A DNA stretch of 64,000 bases from Acinetobacter terrestris (GTDB taxonomy: Bacteria > Pseudomonadota > Gammaproteobacteria > Pseudomonadales > Moraxellaceae): the NCBI RefSeq assembly GCF_004331155.1, contig NZ_SJNZ01000006.1, positions 1 to 64,000 on the forward strand. Direction: 5' to 3'. The notes below the pieces were generated by a model. It worked only from the letters and a program-made list of their open reading frames with translations, was not told the DNA's origin and searched no databases. The translations under genes were made by a program, and so were the position numbers. Positions 27,408 through 36,942 of this stretch are shown here, in pieces. Every line of letters starts with the position of its first letter. Position 1 is the stretch's first letter.

Positions 27408-28853
27408 ATGCAATTTAATCCGCGTTATCCATTACTCAGTCCCAAGCTTTTTCACCATCAAATGCCTGTTCCTTTAAAGGGAGCAAAAGCCGGTCATTTT
27501 AATGCAGTACTGGCCGATGAATTACAGTGGTCAGATAAAGATAAAGCCCAATGGGTCGAAATCTGTAGCGGGCAAAAAACCTTTGCCGAATTTGAACCGC
27601 TGGCGATGGTTTATGCAGGACATCAGTTTGGTCAATGGGCTGGACAATTGGGTGATGGGCGCGGTTTATTAATCGGACAAATTCTGGATAAAAACAATCA
27701 GACCATCGACCTGCATTTAAAAGGAGCAGGTTCGACACCTTACTCCCGTATGGGTGATGGCCGTGCAGTTTTACGCTCGGTGATCCGTGAATATTTGGCA
27801 GGTCATGCACTCAATGCTTTGGGTATTGCATCCAGTAATGCCGTTGGGTTTACTTCCTCAACTCAAGGCATCCAACGGGAAAAAATGGAACCCGGCGCGA
27901 TGATGTTGCGGACTTCAGACAGCCATATTCGCTTGGGTCATTTTGAATGGATCAATCAATATCAACCTGAATTACTGCCTGAGTTCGTAGAAAAATGTAT
28001 TGAATGGCATTATCCAGAATGCCTTCAAGCTGAACAGCCTGTTTTGGCTTTTGCCACCAAAGTCATCCAGCGTACCGCAGTGATGATTGCCAAATGGCAA
28101 CTGGTTGGGTTTGCCCATGGCGTGATGAATACTGATAATCTCAATATTACAGGATCAACCCTGGACTTTGGACCTTATGGTTTTATGGAGCGTTTCCGTC
28201 CGAATTGGATTAACAACCACTCAGATTATCAGGGACGTTATACCTATCAGCAGCAACCGAGTATTGGTCATTGGAATTTATGGACATGGTTGAATAATCT
28301 AATTCCATTAGTTAAAGATCCTGCTGAGAAGGAACAGTTCAAAGAAGATCTGTCGAAGTGCTTAGAGCATTTTGAAGCAACTTTTCTGGAACATTACACT
28401 CTGGGTTTATGTCAAAAAATGGGACTGCCGAGTTTCCATAAAGACAGTTTTGATTGTGGAATGGCTTTCCTTCGAATTATGCAAGCTGAACAACTGGATT
28501 ACACCGACAGCTTTATTCGTCTACAAAACAAAGCCTACACCGCCCTTCGTGATGATTGCCTGGATACCCGCCAGTTCGATGCATTCCTTACACAATATCA
28601 AGCCATTCGAGCAAACCAGGAAACGGCTGAACTTGATGCTGAAATGCTTAAAGCCAATCCGCAATATATTTTACGTAACCACATGGCACAGACAGCGATT
28701 GAACTGGCTGAACGTGATGATTATTCTGAAGTAGAACGACTGTTTAAATTACTCAGTCGGCCTTATATCAAGCAGCCTGAATTGGAAAAGCCTGAAGATC
28801 TAGCACCATTACCAAGTGACGTGCCTGAAGTGATGGTGAGTTGTTCTTCATAA
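27408..28853 (+). CDS. selO: protein adenylyltransferase SelO (YdiU family)
   Basis: SelO is a pseudokinase-fold enzyme that transfers AMP to Ser, Thr or Tyr of target proteins and is linked to redox homeostasis. The 481-residue protein has VYAGHQFGQWAGQLGDGRG near residues 68-86, LKGAGSTPYSRMGDGRAVLRS near 104-124, and the metal-binding GVMNTDNLNITGSTLDFGPYGF near 238-259. The bacterial C-terminal Cys is seen here as VSCSS at the end. Length is normal and the gene is monocistronic. Confidence 0.96.
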   Translation: MQFNPRYPLLSPKLFHHQMPVPLKGAKAGHFNAVLADELQWSDKDKAQWVEICSGQKTFAEFEPLAMVYAGHQFGQWAGQLGDGRGLLIGQILDKNNQTIDLHLKGAGSTPYSRMGDGRAVLRSVIREYLAGHALNALGIASSNAVGFTSSTQGIQREKMEPGAMMLRTSDSHIRLGHFEWINQYQPELLPEFVEKCIEWHYPECLQAEQPVLAFATKVIQRTAVMIAKWQLVGFAHGVMNTDNLNITGSTLDFGPYGFMERFRPNWINNHSDYQGRYTYQQQPSIGHWNLWTWLNNLIPLVKDPAEKEQFKEDLSKCLEHFEATFLEHYTLGLCQKMGLPSFHKDSFDCGMAFLRIMQAEQLDYTDSFIRLQNKAYTALRDDCLDTRQFDAFLTQYQAIRANQETAELDAEMLKANPQYILRNHMAQTAIELAERDDYSEVERLFKLLSRPYIKQPELEKPEDLAPLPSDVPEVMVSCSS

Positions 28854-28854
28854 C

Positions 28855-28883
28855 AAAAACGGAGCGATATGCTCCGTTTTTTA
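28855..28883 (+). terminator. selO terminator
   Basis: An 11-pair stem AAAAACGGAGC/GCTCCGTTTTT with a five-base loop. It is symmetric enough to end transcription of the convergent barrel gene as well. Confidence 0.92.
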
Positions 28884-28910
28884 TTATGACATTTTTAATG
28901 TTGAAAGATT

Positions 28911-29987
28911 TTACCAGTGATATTGAGCGTATAGAGAGGCACTAAAACGATGCGCCTGATTGCTCTCTAAATTATCGGTTATATATTTAGCACCAAAATT
29001 TTTATGCTGTACCGATAATCCCAAAGCATGTGTTTGCGGTTCTATATGCAGGCCATATTTTAATTGTTTCATTTTCCAAAAGGCATTCAGTTGAGCTAAT
29101 GTTATATATTCATTTGAAAAACTACTGATACTTGCACTCCACGGCTTAGTTTGAACATCATAGCTAATTTCCGAACTTAATTTAAAGGGCAGTTTTTGAC
29201 GGTACTGTTTGCTCTTGCTTAACTGTCCACTCAACTCCATTCGGGGACGTTGATTTTGATCATAATGAAGGTTGTAGCGGGTAAATGGGGCATTGTTCCA
29301 ATATAAATAACTGAATAAATCATCGACCTGAAGATTAATTTTCCAATCCTTTTTAATTTGTCCATGTAAACCAAAATCCAGGGCATAGCCATAACCTTGA
29401 CTCGTTCTTCCATCCCAGCCTAGCTCATCTTCTTTTAATGCAGGACGGTCATAACTATAATCCAATGAACCATTTAACCAAGCAACCCGATCCATCAATT
29501 CAGTCATATTGGTTGTTTGACCTGTTGCTTGGAATTTACCATCTACATAATGACGTCCGATGAGCGCTGTTGCTCCTGTCACAATTGTCCAATCAGGATA
29601 AACCTTCCAATCATAGGCAAAACGAGTTCCCACTGTATCGACATGTTGAGCTTCTAATTCTAATTGATTGTATTTATTTGCATCAATTAACTGATCATTT
29701 TCAATTTGATAATATAGCTTTGCCATATCATCACTAAAATGAATCTGATAGTCATAAGTCCAAATCCAACCAATAGTCCAATTGTCCTGTTTGGTTTCTA
29801 ATTTCATTTTCCCATGCGCAAAAGCATTATTACCTTTTTTGAAATTGGGCGTTTCCCAACCATCTAAAAAGGCATGTACACCCACAGGTTCACTATAAAT
29901 ATCTGTATTTATACTGTATTGAATCGTTCTTTCTGCATATGCAGAGCATGGCAAGCTTACAGCCAATATGAATAAATATTTTTTCAT
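28911..29987 (-). CDS. putative outer-membrane beta-barrel protein
   Basis: The 358-residue product has a signal peptide cut after SAYA (residue 18). It then shows many amphipathic strands rich in aromatic residues, such as WTIGWIWTYDYQIHF and YGYALDFGLHG. The last residues SASLYAQYHW end in an aromatic, as in BAM-inserted barrels. I do not recognise the family. It follows the lipoprotein gene at 30042-31457 after 54 bases that hold a hairpin, so the two may be partly co-transcribed. Confidence 0.7.
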   Translation of the reverse strand: MKKYLFILAVSLPCSAYAERTIQYSINTDIYSEPVGVHAFLDGWETPNFKKGNNAFAHGKMKLETKQDNWTIGWIWTYDYQIHFSDDMAKLYYQIENDQLIDANKYNQLELEAQHVDTVGTRFAYDWKVYPDWTIVTGATALIGRHYVDGKFQATGQTTNMTELMDRVAWLNGSLDYSYDRPALKEDELGWDGRTSQGYGYALDFGLHGQIKKDWKINLQVDDLFSYLYWNNAPFTRYNLHYDQNQRPRMELSGQLSKSKQYRQKLPFKLSSEISYDVQTKPWSASISSFSNEYITLAQLNAFWKMKQLKYGLHIEPQTHALGLSVQHKNFGAKYITDNLESNQAHRFSASLYAQYHW

Positions 29988-29990
29988 TAG

Positions 29991-30024
29991 ATATAAAAGA
30001 AGACAGCAAATGCTGCCTTCTTCT
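29991..30024 (-). terminator. hairpin between the lipoprotein and barrel genes
   Basis: On the minus strand AGAAG-CAGCA pairs with TGCTG-CTTCT with one mismatch, followed by TTTT. It is only four bases from the barrel gene start, so it may attenuate rather than end transcription. Confidence 0.65.
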
Positions 30025-30041
30025 CAAAGTTAAGTTTTAGA

Positions 30042-31457
30042 TTAAGGAGCAATATAAGTTATTGTGTCATCATTAAATTTCACGACATATTGCCCAGATG
30101 AGTTTTTAGTGAGTGTGCCGTAACTTTTTCCTGAAACCGCAATATTCGCTGAAGTAAAGTTCTCTACATCTGCAATACTGATCGATGCTCCATTTTTATG
30201 CTTAATCACACCCGCAATAATTTGATGTTCTTGATCTAAGTCTTTTGCGGTTAACTCAATATCCAATGCATTTTTATCAACGATAACGGCGACAGCAGCT
30301 GTACCTTTAGTAAATTCAGCACGTCTTGCAGCAATATCAATGCTAAATGGTGTAGGTACAGCATTGGCGCCTTTTAAATTACCGCTTAATTTGACATTTA
30401 AATTCGCATTGATGAAATTAGTCGATGTCTCCTGTCCAGCACTCACATCAATGACTTTAGATAAATCATTATTCAAATTAAATTTGGCGTCTAAATTCAA
30501 CGATTCCTGCTGATAATTTACAAGACCTTTCAGCACTAACTCCGATGGAATCAATTGTTCAAGCGTTCCTGTACCATTATTAAATATAGCTTTTTTTGCA
30601 ATTAAAGAAACTTCAGCTAAATTGGCTTTTACACCTGCACTTTCAAATGAAAGCCCTTTTAAACTCATGGTTGCCTGATTCGGAATATCTTCACGGTTTT
30701 CCATAGTATCTGCTAGGGTGTAAACTATAGAGGCAGTACTATCAGCAGTGAAACTAAAACTAGCAGTTTGATTTTTAAGATTCGTTGTAGAAATTTTTCC
30801 ATTATTCTGAATCTTATAATTATAAGTTGTACGGGTTATATCAATAAAAGGTGCTTCTAAAACTAAATTAGAGACCGCAATTTCAGCATCATCACCATAA
30901 ATTGAGTATGCACGATCGCTATACCAAGAATTTGAGTTATTCCAAGCATTATCAGCATTAATTTTATCCCAATTAAACGCTTGCCAATACTGGACATTTG
31001 CATTACCTGAAATGGTAATAGAATCACCGACCACCTTAGCTGTTAAATTATTGCTCTTAAAGTTAAAATCAGATAAATCCCCATAATCATCCGTATTTTG
31101 ATTCATTAGCGTCTGTATTTGTTGCGCTGTATAAGTCTTGGTCTGACCCTGTGCATCCTGAGTAATAACTTCTGCAATCACTAATAATAAATTTGTTGCA
31201 CGACTCAAATCTGAAGATGTGTCATTTATTACTTGTGCAGGAACTTTATATTGATCAGCAATATTTTGAAAACCATCATAATAAGAAATAATAGAATTGG
31301 TTGTTTTTACAAGTTGTTTTGCTTTTTCTAAATCTGAAGCAGGTGCCGTTACCTGTCCACCCTCTGTTCCACTAGATGAAGATGACCCGCCACCACCACC
31401 ACAAGCCACTAAAAATACAGAACAACTAAGTGCTAATATTGTTTTTTTAAAAATCAT
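30042..31457 (-). CDS. uncharacterised Gly/Ser-tethered lipoprotein
   Basis: The 471-residue product has a lipoprotein signal with lipobox VACG (Cys19), then a flexible GGGGGSSSSSG tether. A short helical region follows (residues 40-120) and then about 340 residues of predicted beta structure rich in Asn, Thr and Ser. No Cys occurs after the lipid site. Such tethers are common on lipoproteins that reach the outer membrane or cell surface. I do not recognise the fold. It precedes an outer-membrane barrel gene. A GGGGC ribosome binding site precedes ATG 31457. Confidence 0.72.
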   Translation of the reverse strand: MIFKKTILALSCSVFLVACGGGGGSSSSSGTEGGQVTAPASDLEKAKQLVKTTNSIISYYDGFQNIADQYKVPAQVINDTSSDLSRATNLLLVIAEVITQDAQGQTKTYTAQQIQTLMNQNTDDYGDLSDFNFKSNNLTAKVVGDSITISGNANVQYWQAFNWDKINADNAWNNSNSWYSDRAYSIYGDDAEIAVSNLVLEAPFIDITRTTYNYKIQNNGKISTTNLKNQTASFSFTADSTASIVYTLADTMENREDIPNQATMSLKGLSFESAGVKANLAEVSLIAKKAIFNNGTGTLEQLIPSELVLKGLVNYQQESLNLDAKFNLNNDLSKVIDVSAGQETSTNFINANLNVKLSGNLKGANAVPTPFSIDIAARRAEFTKGTAAVAVIVDKNALDIELTAKDLDQEHQIIAGVIKHKNGASISIADVENFTSANIAVSGKSYGTLTKNSSGQYVVKFNDDTITYIAP

Positions 31458-31485
31458 TTTGCCCCTACCCTCTAAAAATTATAAA

Positions 31486-31527
31486 TAAAAAAAAGCTCCT
31501 AAAAAATAAAGGCTTTTCAGGAGCTTT
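31486..31527 (-). terminator. baeSR terminator
   Basis: AAAGCTCCT (31492-31500) and AGGAGCTTT (31519-31527) form a nine-pair stem with an 18-base loop, followed by a long T run on the minus strand after baeR. Confidence 0.88.
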
Positions 31528-31553
31528 ACAATGATTTTAAAATTATATTTTAA

Positions 31554-32240
31554 TCAGTCTTCAGGATATTCAAAACGATAACCCACGCCATAAACAGCTT
31601 GAATCCATTCATGACGGTTACCGGTTTCCGCAGCATCGGAAATTTTGCGACGCAAGTTTTTAATATGACTGTCAATCACACGGTCCGCCACATCAAAGCT
31701 GTCTGGATTAATGTGATCGAGTAGTTGTGCACGTGAATAAACTTGTCCAACATGTTCCAGAAACAACTCAAGCAAACGGAATTCAGTTGGCGTCAAGTTC
31801 AAGGTTTTTTGCTGATACCAGATGCGTTGTTGTGCTTTATCCATACGGAACAAGCTGTTTTGTTCAGGTTCTGCATGACGGTCTAGGCGACGTAAAACCG
31901 CTTGTACACGCGCAACCAGTTCTTTCGGGCTAAAAGGTTTACAAATGTAATCATCTGCACCCATGTTCAAACCCAAGACACGGTCAATTTCTTCAGTCCG
32001 CGCAGTCACCATAATAATCGGTAAATCAGACTGTTCACGCACTTTACGGCAAATGGTTAAGCCATCCATACGCGGAACCATCAAGTCCAAAATCATCAAA
32101 CTTGGTTTACGCTGAATAAAGCTGTCATAGGCTTCCTGGCCATCATGAAACATGCTGACTTCAAACCCCGCAGCTTCCAGATAGTCCCGCACCAGTTGTG
32201 CAAGTTCAACTTCATCTTCAACCAGCATGACATGTTTCAT
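31554..32240 (-). CDS. baeR: response regulator BaeR
   Basis: BaeR is an OmpR-type response regulator of envelope stress and, in Acinetobacter, of efflux and tolerance genes. The 228-residue protein has a receiver domain with the phosphorylation site Asp52 in MILDLMVPRMDG and Lys near 101 in CKPFSPKE. A C-terminal winged helix follows (LTPTEFRLLELFLEH, RVIDSHIKNLRRKI, VYGVGYRF). The sequence matches Acinetobacter BaeR closely from memory. I choose ATG 32240, the start of MKHVMLVEDE. It follows baeS by 13 bases. Confidence 0.94.
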   Translation of the reverse strand: MKHVMLVEDEVELAQLVRDYLEAAGFEVSMFHDGQEAYDSFIQRKPSLMILDLMVPRMDGLTICRKVREQSDLPIIMVTARTEEIDRVLGLNMGADDYICKPFSPKELVARVQAVLRRLDRHAEPEQNSLFRMDKAQQRIWYQQKTLNLTPTEFRLLELFLEHVGQVYSRAQLLDHINPDSFDVADRVIDSHIKNLRRKISDAAETGNRHEWIQAVYGVGYRFEYPED

Positions 32241-32253
32241 GAATCTCATCCCT

Positions 32254-33906
32254 TTATTTGTTTAACTGTTTTGGAAATGTCAGTTTGCAACGCAAGCCAC
32301 CTAATGGAGAATGTTCAAAACTCAATTTCCCACCCAATGCTTGCGCAATTTTACCAGATAATGCCAAACCTAAACCTGTACCACCGGTACTACGTGTCCG
32401 TGAATCATCAACACGATAGAAACGCTCGCCTAAACGTGCCAATTGTTCATCACTCAACCCAAGCGGACTGTCATCAACAATCACACTCCAATGGGTCGCC
32501 GATTGCTCGGTATGAATGCGAACTTCACCACCCGCTTCAGTATAGCGAATACTGTTGCCAAGTAAGTTGACCATAATTTGTTTAAAACGATCTATATCTA
32601 ATTGTAAATTCGCACCTTCGCCTTGCACTGAAATCGATAAATCCGCTTGGGCAAACTTGGGTTTGAAGTTTTCAACTTCCTGTAGCACCACCGTCCAGGG
32701 ATTGACATCGGCCAAATAGCAGGTGAGCTGTTGCGCTTCAGCCTGGGCTAAATCGGCCAGATCCTGAGTCAGTTTTTTCAAGCTGGTGACTTGACGCAGC
32801 ATCGATTCAAAATGTTCCGGCGTTGGTTTACGAATTCCGTCCTGCATCGCTTCAATTTGAGCTTGCAGTACTGCCAGTGGGGTTTTTAACTCGTGTGAAG
32901 TATCTGCCACCCATTGACGGCGTGATTGTTCATGTTGATCCAGAATCACTGCCAGCTGATTAATTTCATTGGATAAATCGCCTAGCTCATCATTACGGTT
33001 AATTTTTACCTGATGCTGATAATGCCCTTTGGTCAATTCACGGGTCGCATTTAACAAGCGTTGAATCGGCTTTTTAAAATAAGTCGCCAACAATAGAGCG
33101 GCAATTAAACTGGTTAAAAAAGTTAAGCCGTAAATCAGCAGTAAATAGCGTTTTTGATTACTAAAGAAATTAATACTTAAGGCATCATCTTTATCCAGTA
33201 CCGGTTTCAAACCGAGGTAGCCGACAATTTTATCGTTCACCATAATCGGGCGGTATGAAACCGGAATGTCGGATGGCTCACCGACCACAAATTGTTTATT
33301 GGCATCATATAAGGATAATCGGGAACTTAAGCCCAAGCGGTCAGGCATCGAAATAAACTGCTTTTTCTTGCCTTGATTTTGGGTTGCATCCGCTTTTTTA
33401 TCTGTGCGAAATATATTCTGATTAGAGCTTAAAGGAAATTTGAGGCCTTCAAAAGGCTGATATTCAGAAGGTAAATTCAACTCCATCATGCGGAGTTCTC
33501 CCGCATCAACCACCGGTTTGCTTTGTTCTCCCGGGTTCAAACTAGGGGAAACACTCAGCAATGTATTTTCCTGAAAATAACGCTGCTGCAAGGCAATATC
33601 ATATTGACGACGTAGCCACCAGCGTGACAACTTGTCATAATCATCGGGAGCTGCATCACCTTCAATTTGCAAAATCTGCGCTTGAATCGCATTGCCCCAG
33701 TCCTGGTAAACCGTATACACCCCGGCCAAATTACCAATCACATGATCTAGCTTCTGCATTTCAACATCGGCTACATATCTGGCAAAGTTCTTTTGCATGG
33801 TCCAATGCAACACCCCCAAGCTAACCGTCGTAATCACCAGAGTCGTGAGTAATACGGTCAAAAACAGGCGTAAGGCAATCGGAACACGGCGAATATTCAA
33901 AAGCAA
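32254..33906 (-). CDS. baeS: sensor histidine kinase BaeS
   Basis: The 550-residue inner-membrane kinase has a membrane segment near residues 12-32, a periplasmic sensor region to about 250, a second membrane segment (LLLIYGLTFLTSLIAALLLATYF) and a HAMP linker. These lead to the phospho-acceptor DTSHELKTPLAVL near residue 340 and an HATPase domain with GTGLGLALSGKIA. It partners BaeR. The start appears to be TTG at 33906; no ATG lies near and the conserved NIRRVPIALRL block begins here. It is divergent from the Spy-like lipoprotein gene. Confidence 0.92.
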   Translation of the reverse strand: MLLNIRRVPIALRLFLTVLLTTLVITTVSLGVLHWTMQKNFARYVADVEMQKLDHVIGNLAGVYTVYQDWGNAIQAQILQIEGDAAPDDYDKLSRWWLRRQYDIALQQRYFQENTLLSVSPSLNPGEQSKPVVDAGELRMMELNLPSEYQPFEGLKFPLSSNQNIFRTDKKADATQNQGKKKQFISMPDRLGLSSRLSLYDANKQFVVGEPSDIPVSYRPIMVNDKIVGYLGLKPVLDKDDALSINFFSNQKRYLLLIYGLTFLTSLIAALLLATYFKKPIQRLLNATRELTKGHYQHQVKINRNDELGDLSNEINQLAVILDQHEQSRRQWVADTSHELKTPLAVLQAQIEAMQDGIRKPTPEHFESMLRQVTSLKKLTQDLADLAQAEAQQLTCYLADVNPWTVVLQEVENFKPKFAQADLSISVQGEGANLQLDIDRFKQIMVNLLGNSIRYTEAGGEVRIHTEQSATHWSVIVDDSPLGLSDEQLARLGERFYRVDDSRTRSTGGTGLGLALSGKIAQALGGKLSFEHSPLGGLRCKLTFPKQLNK

Positions 33907-33970
33907 AATCTCAATATTTTCTTCTCAATTTATGATTGTAACCAACACTGTCTAAAAAAACCCTTCATTG

Positions 33971-33987
33971 TTTCTTCATCATTATTG
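33971..33987 (+). promoter_or_regulatory. possible BaeR binding site
   Basis: TTTCTTCATCATTATTG in the baeS/lipoprotein divergent region resembles the E. coli BaeR box as I recall it (TTTCTCCATDATTGGC). The match is partial and based on memory. Confidence 0.35.
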
Positions 33988-34038
33988 TTTAATCTTAACT
34001 TATTAAATTGATACTATTTTTCATTGGAGATAAAAACA

Positions 34039-34671
34039 ATGAATTCGATGACAAAAATTGCTTTAGTGGGCGCAAGTGTTCTGAGCATAGGTGCTTTGAC
34101 AGCGTGCCAATCCACCAATACGGTTCAAGACAAAGATAGTGACCACGCTCGCATGATGCACGATCATCATCAAAAGCATGATCGTAAAATGACACCAGAA
34201 CAGCGTAAAAAGTTCCAGCAAGCACGTGCTGAACGCAAACAGCTGATTGAACAAATTCAAAAAGCCTGTGATAGCAAAGCTGTAGGTACAGCAGTGCAAG
34301 TTAAAGCGGGTGACAAAACAATTGATGGCACTTGCGTGATGACATTTAAAGCTGATCATAAAGCAGCTAAACACATGCGTGGCGAACACCGTTCAATGAA
34401 AGGTGAACATCGCCCAATGCGTGGTGACATCAACAGCATGCAGATGAAACGCGGTGAACCACTCACCAATGCTCAACGTGCCGAGTTGACCAAGCAGTTT
34501 GATCAACGCCTGGCCGAACGACAAGCAAAGCAGCAAGCCATTTTAAAAGCTTGCCAAGGTCAAACCGATGGTAAAGCGGTTCAAGTCAAAGCCGGTGCCC
34601 AAACCATCGATGGCAAGTGTGCAATTCGTTTCCAGCCTAAAGCCCCTGTTGCAGTGAAATCTGCTGCATAA
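34039..34671 (+). CDS. Spy/CpxP-like lipoprotein next to baeSR
   Basis: The 210-residue product has a lipobox LTAC (Cys23) and a His/Met-rich, charged mature part. Two similar modules are seen. Each has an LTxxQ-like motif (MTPEQRKKF at 51-59, LTNAQRAEL at 142-150), a long charged helix ending KAC, and a KAVQVKAGxxTIDGxC unit. LTxxQ motifs in helical periplasmic proteins define the Spy/CpxP chaperone-like family, and E. coli spy is a BaeR target. The lipid anchor and the Cys-containing units are not typical of Spy. ATG 34039 follows GGAG. Confidence 0.7.
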   Translation: MNSMTKIALVGASVLSIGALTACQSTNTVQDKDSDHARMMHDHHQKHDRKMTPEQRKKFQQARAERKQLIEQIQKACDSKAVGTAVQVKAGDKTIDGTCVMTFKADHKAAKHMRGEHRSMKGEHRPMRGDINSMQMKRGEPLTNAQRAELTKQFDQRLAERQAKQQAILKACQGQTDGKAVQVKAGAQTIDGKCAIRFQPKAPVAVKSAA

Positions 34672-34690
34672 ATATCGCTTCAAAATTCAA

Positions 34691-34716
34691 AAAGGTGCTT
34701 TCGAGCGCCTTTTTTA
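34691..34716 (+). terminator. terminator of the Spy-like gene
   Basis: AAAGGTGC pairs with GCGCCTTT (one wobble pair) around a six-base loop and is followed by T. Confidence 0.82.
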
Positions 34717-34968
34717 TTGCTGATCAAAAAAATGGCGATTTGACTATTTATGCCACTTAATAAATCATAAAAGCATTTACACTCAAGATACTTAGCAATT
34801 TCAAGTCAGAAATCTTTGACTTTACAGTCACCAAGAAAAAGCATGCAAACGCTTGTGCCCACCCAGAAGATGTAGCACGATTAAGCCATACAAATACGTG
34901 TCCTAGAAGGCACGTTCAAATGTTGATTAGGATTATAAGCTGGTTAAACCAGTATTGAGGAAACCGAT

Positions 34969-36771
34969 ATGCCACAATACAAAGCGCCCTTACGTGAGAT
35001 GCAATTCATTCTACATGAACTATTAAATGCTGAACAACATTATGCAAAACTCCCTGCATTTCAAGAAACCGTAAGCCGTGAGTTGGTTGATCAATATTTA
35101 GAAGCTGCTGCTGACTTCTGTGAAAATGAACTTTCTCCTCTTAACCAAGTCGGCGACCGTGAAGGTTGTACTTGGAATGACGGTGTTGTAACCACACCGA
35201 CCGGCTTTAAAGAAGCATACAAAAAATATATCGAACTTGGCTTCCCATCGTTATCTGCGGATGAACAATATGGCGGTCAAGCTCTACCAAATTCTTTAGG
35301 TATTACCATTTCTGAAATGGTCGGTACTGCAAACTGGTCTTGGGGTATGTACCCTGGTCTTTCTCATGGTGCGGTACGTACTTTGGAACACCATGGTTCG
35401 CAAGAACAAAAAGATACTTACCTGCCTAAACTTGTTTCAGGTGAATGGACAGGTACCATGTGCCTGACAGAATCTCATGCAGGTTCTGACTTGGGCATTA
35501 TCCGTACCAAAGCTGAACCGAATGCTGATGGTAGCTTTGCAATTTCTGGCGAGAAAATCTTTATCTCTGCTGGTGAACATGACATGGCTGACAACATCAT
35601 CCATATCGTTCTTGCTCGCCTTCCTGGTGCACCGAAAGGCACGAAAGGCATTTCGTTGTTCATCGTACCTAAATTCAATGTAAATGCAGACGGTTCAATT
35701 GGTGAACGTAATGCAGTACGTTGTGGTTCAATTGAACACAAAATGGGTATTCATGGTAACGCAACGTGTGTGATCAACTTTGATAAAGCACAAGGTTTCC
35801 TGATTGGTCCTGAAAACCGTGGTCTAAACTGCATGTTCACCTTCATGAACACTGCACGTATTGGTACTGCTGTACAAGGTCTTGCAGCTTCTGAAGCATC
35901 TTTCCAAGGTGCACTTGCCTATGCGAAAGATCGTTTGGCAATGCGTTCACTTTCAGGTGTTAAAGCGCCAGAAAAAGAAGCAGATCCAATTATTGTTCAC
36001 CCTGCTGTGCGTAACATGCTTTTAACTCAAAAAGCATATGCAGAAAGTGGTCGTGCACTGGTTTACTTATTGGCTCAATACGCTGATGTGGTTGAACACG
36101 GTACAACGGAAGAAGAACGCAAATCTGCGGACAACATGTTGTCACTTCTTACTCCGATTGCAAAAGCATTCTTGACTGAAACAGGTTCTGAATCTGCGAA
36201 ACACGGTGTTCAAGTGTTCGGTGGTCATGGCTTTATTTCTGAACATGGTATGGAACAAATCGTACGTGATACACGTATCGCTTGCCTATACGAAGGGACT
36301 ACTGAAATTCAGGCGCTTGACTTGTTAGGCCGTAAAGTTTTGGGTACTCAAGGTGCAATGTTGAAAGACTTCACCAAGATCATCCACAAATTTGCTGAAG
36401 CAAACAAAGACAATGCTGCAATGAAAGAATTTGTTGAACCGCTTGCTGCTCTAAATAAAGAGTGGGGTGATTTAACCATGCAGATTGGTATGCGTGCAAT
36501 GCAAAATCCGGATGAAGTCGGTGCAGCTGCAGTTGATTACCTGTACTTCTCTGGTTATGTAACCCTTGCTTACCTATGGGCTCGTATGGCGCTTCTTGCT
36601 CAAGAAACACTTGCTGCTGGTACGACTGACGTTGACTTCTACAACGCCAAAGTAACCACTGCCCGTTTCTACTTCAAGAAAATCCTTCCACGTGTACGTT
36701 CACACGTAGACGTGATTGCAGGTGGTGTAGAGCCATTACTTGCTTTAGATGCTGAACATTTCGCATTCTAA
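34969..36771 (+). CDS. acyl-CoA dehydrogenase (long form), copy 1
   Basis: The FAD enzyme oxidises acyl-CoA to enoyl-CoA. The 600-residue protein has the acyl-CoA dehydrogenase N, middle (GTMCLTESHAGSDLGII near residues 162-178, FISAGEHDM) and C domains, with VFGGHGFISEHGMEQIVRDTRIACLYEGTTEIQ near 415-445. It also has the extra C-terminal domain of PF12806 type. This layout matches the long acyl-CoA dehydrogenases related to DmdC, not the short mitochondrial type. Chain-length preference cannot be read. It is a tandem paralogue of the next gene. Confidence 0.93.
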   Translation: MPQYKAPLREMQFILHELLNAEQHYAKLPAFQETVSRELVDQYLEAAADFCENELSPLNQVGDREGCTWNDGVVTTPTGFKEAYKKYIELGFPSLSADEQYGGQALPNSLGITISEMVGTANWSWGMYPGLSHGAVRTLEHHGSQEQKDTYLPKLVSGEWTGTMCLTESHAGSDLGIIRTKAEPNADGSFAISGEKIFISAGEHDMADNIIHIVLARLPGAPKGTKGISLFIVPKFNVNADGSIGERNAVRCGSIEHKMGIHGNATCVINFDKAQGFLIGPENRGLNCMFTFMNTARIGTAVQGLAASEASFQGALAYAKDRLAMRSLSGVKAPEKEADPIIVHPAVRNMLLTQKAYAESGRALVYLLAQYADVVEHGTTEEERKSADNMLSLLTPIAKAFLTETGSESAKHGVQVFGGHGFISEHGMEQIVRDTRIACLYEGTTEIQALDLLGRKVLGTQGAMLKDFTKIIHKFAEANKDNAAMKEFVEPLAALNKEWGDLTMQIGMRAMQNPDEVGAAAVDYLYFSGYVTLAYLWARMALLAQETLAAGTTDVDFYNAKVTTARFYFKKILPRVRSHVDVIAGGVEPLLALDAEHFAF

Positions 36772-36803
36772 TTTTTATCAAGTTTTAACTTGATCAACAG
36801 GAG

Positions 36804-36835
36804 AAGGACGGTCATTGATTTGGCAGTCCTTTTTC
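36804..36835 (+). terminator. weak hairpin between the two dehydrogenase genes
   Basis: AAGGAC and GTCCTT pair around a 16-base loop, followed by TTTTC. A perfect small palindrome ATCAAGTT/AACTTGAT (36777-36794) lies just upstream. Partial read-through into copy 2 is likely. Confidence 0.45.
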
Positions 36836-36942
36836 TTTATAAAAGATGCAAAAATTAATCTTTAGTCGTCTAACAACAATATTTTCCATCGCTTAGACTC
36901 AACTAAACCAAACTGAATCAAACAATAAACAGGTAATACTTT

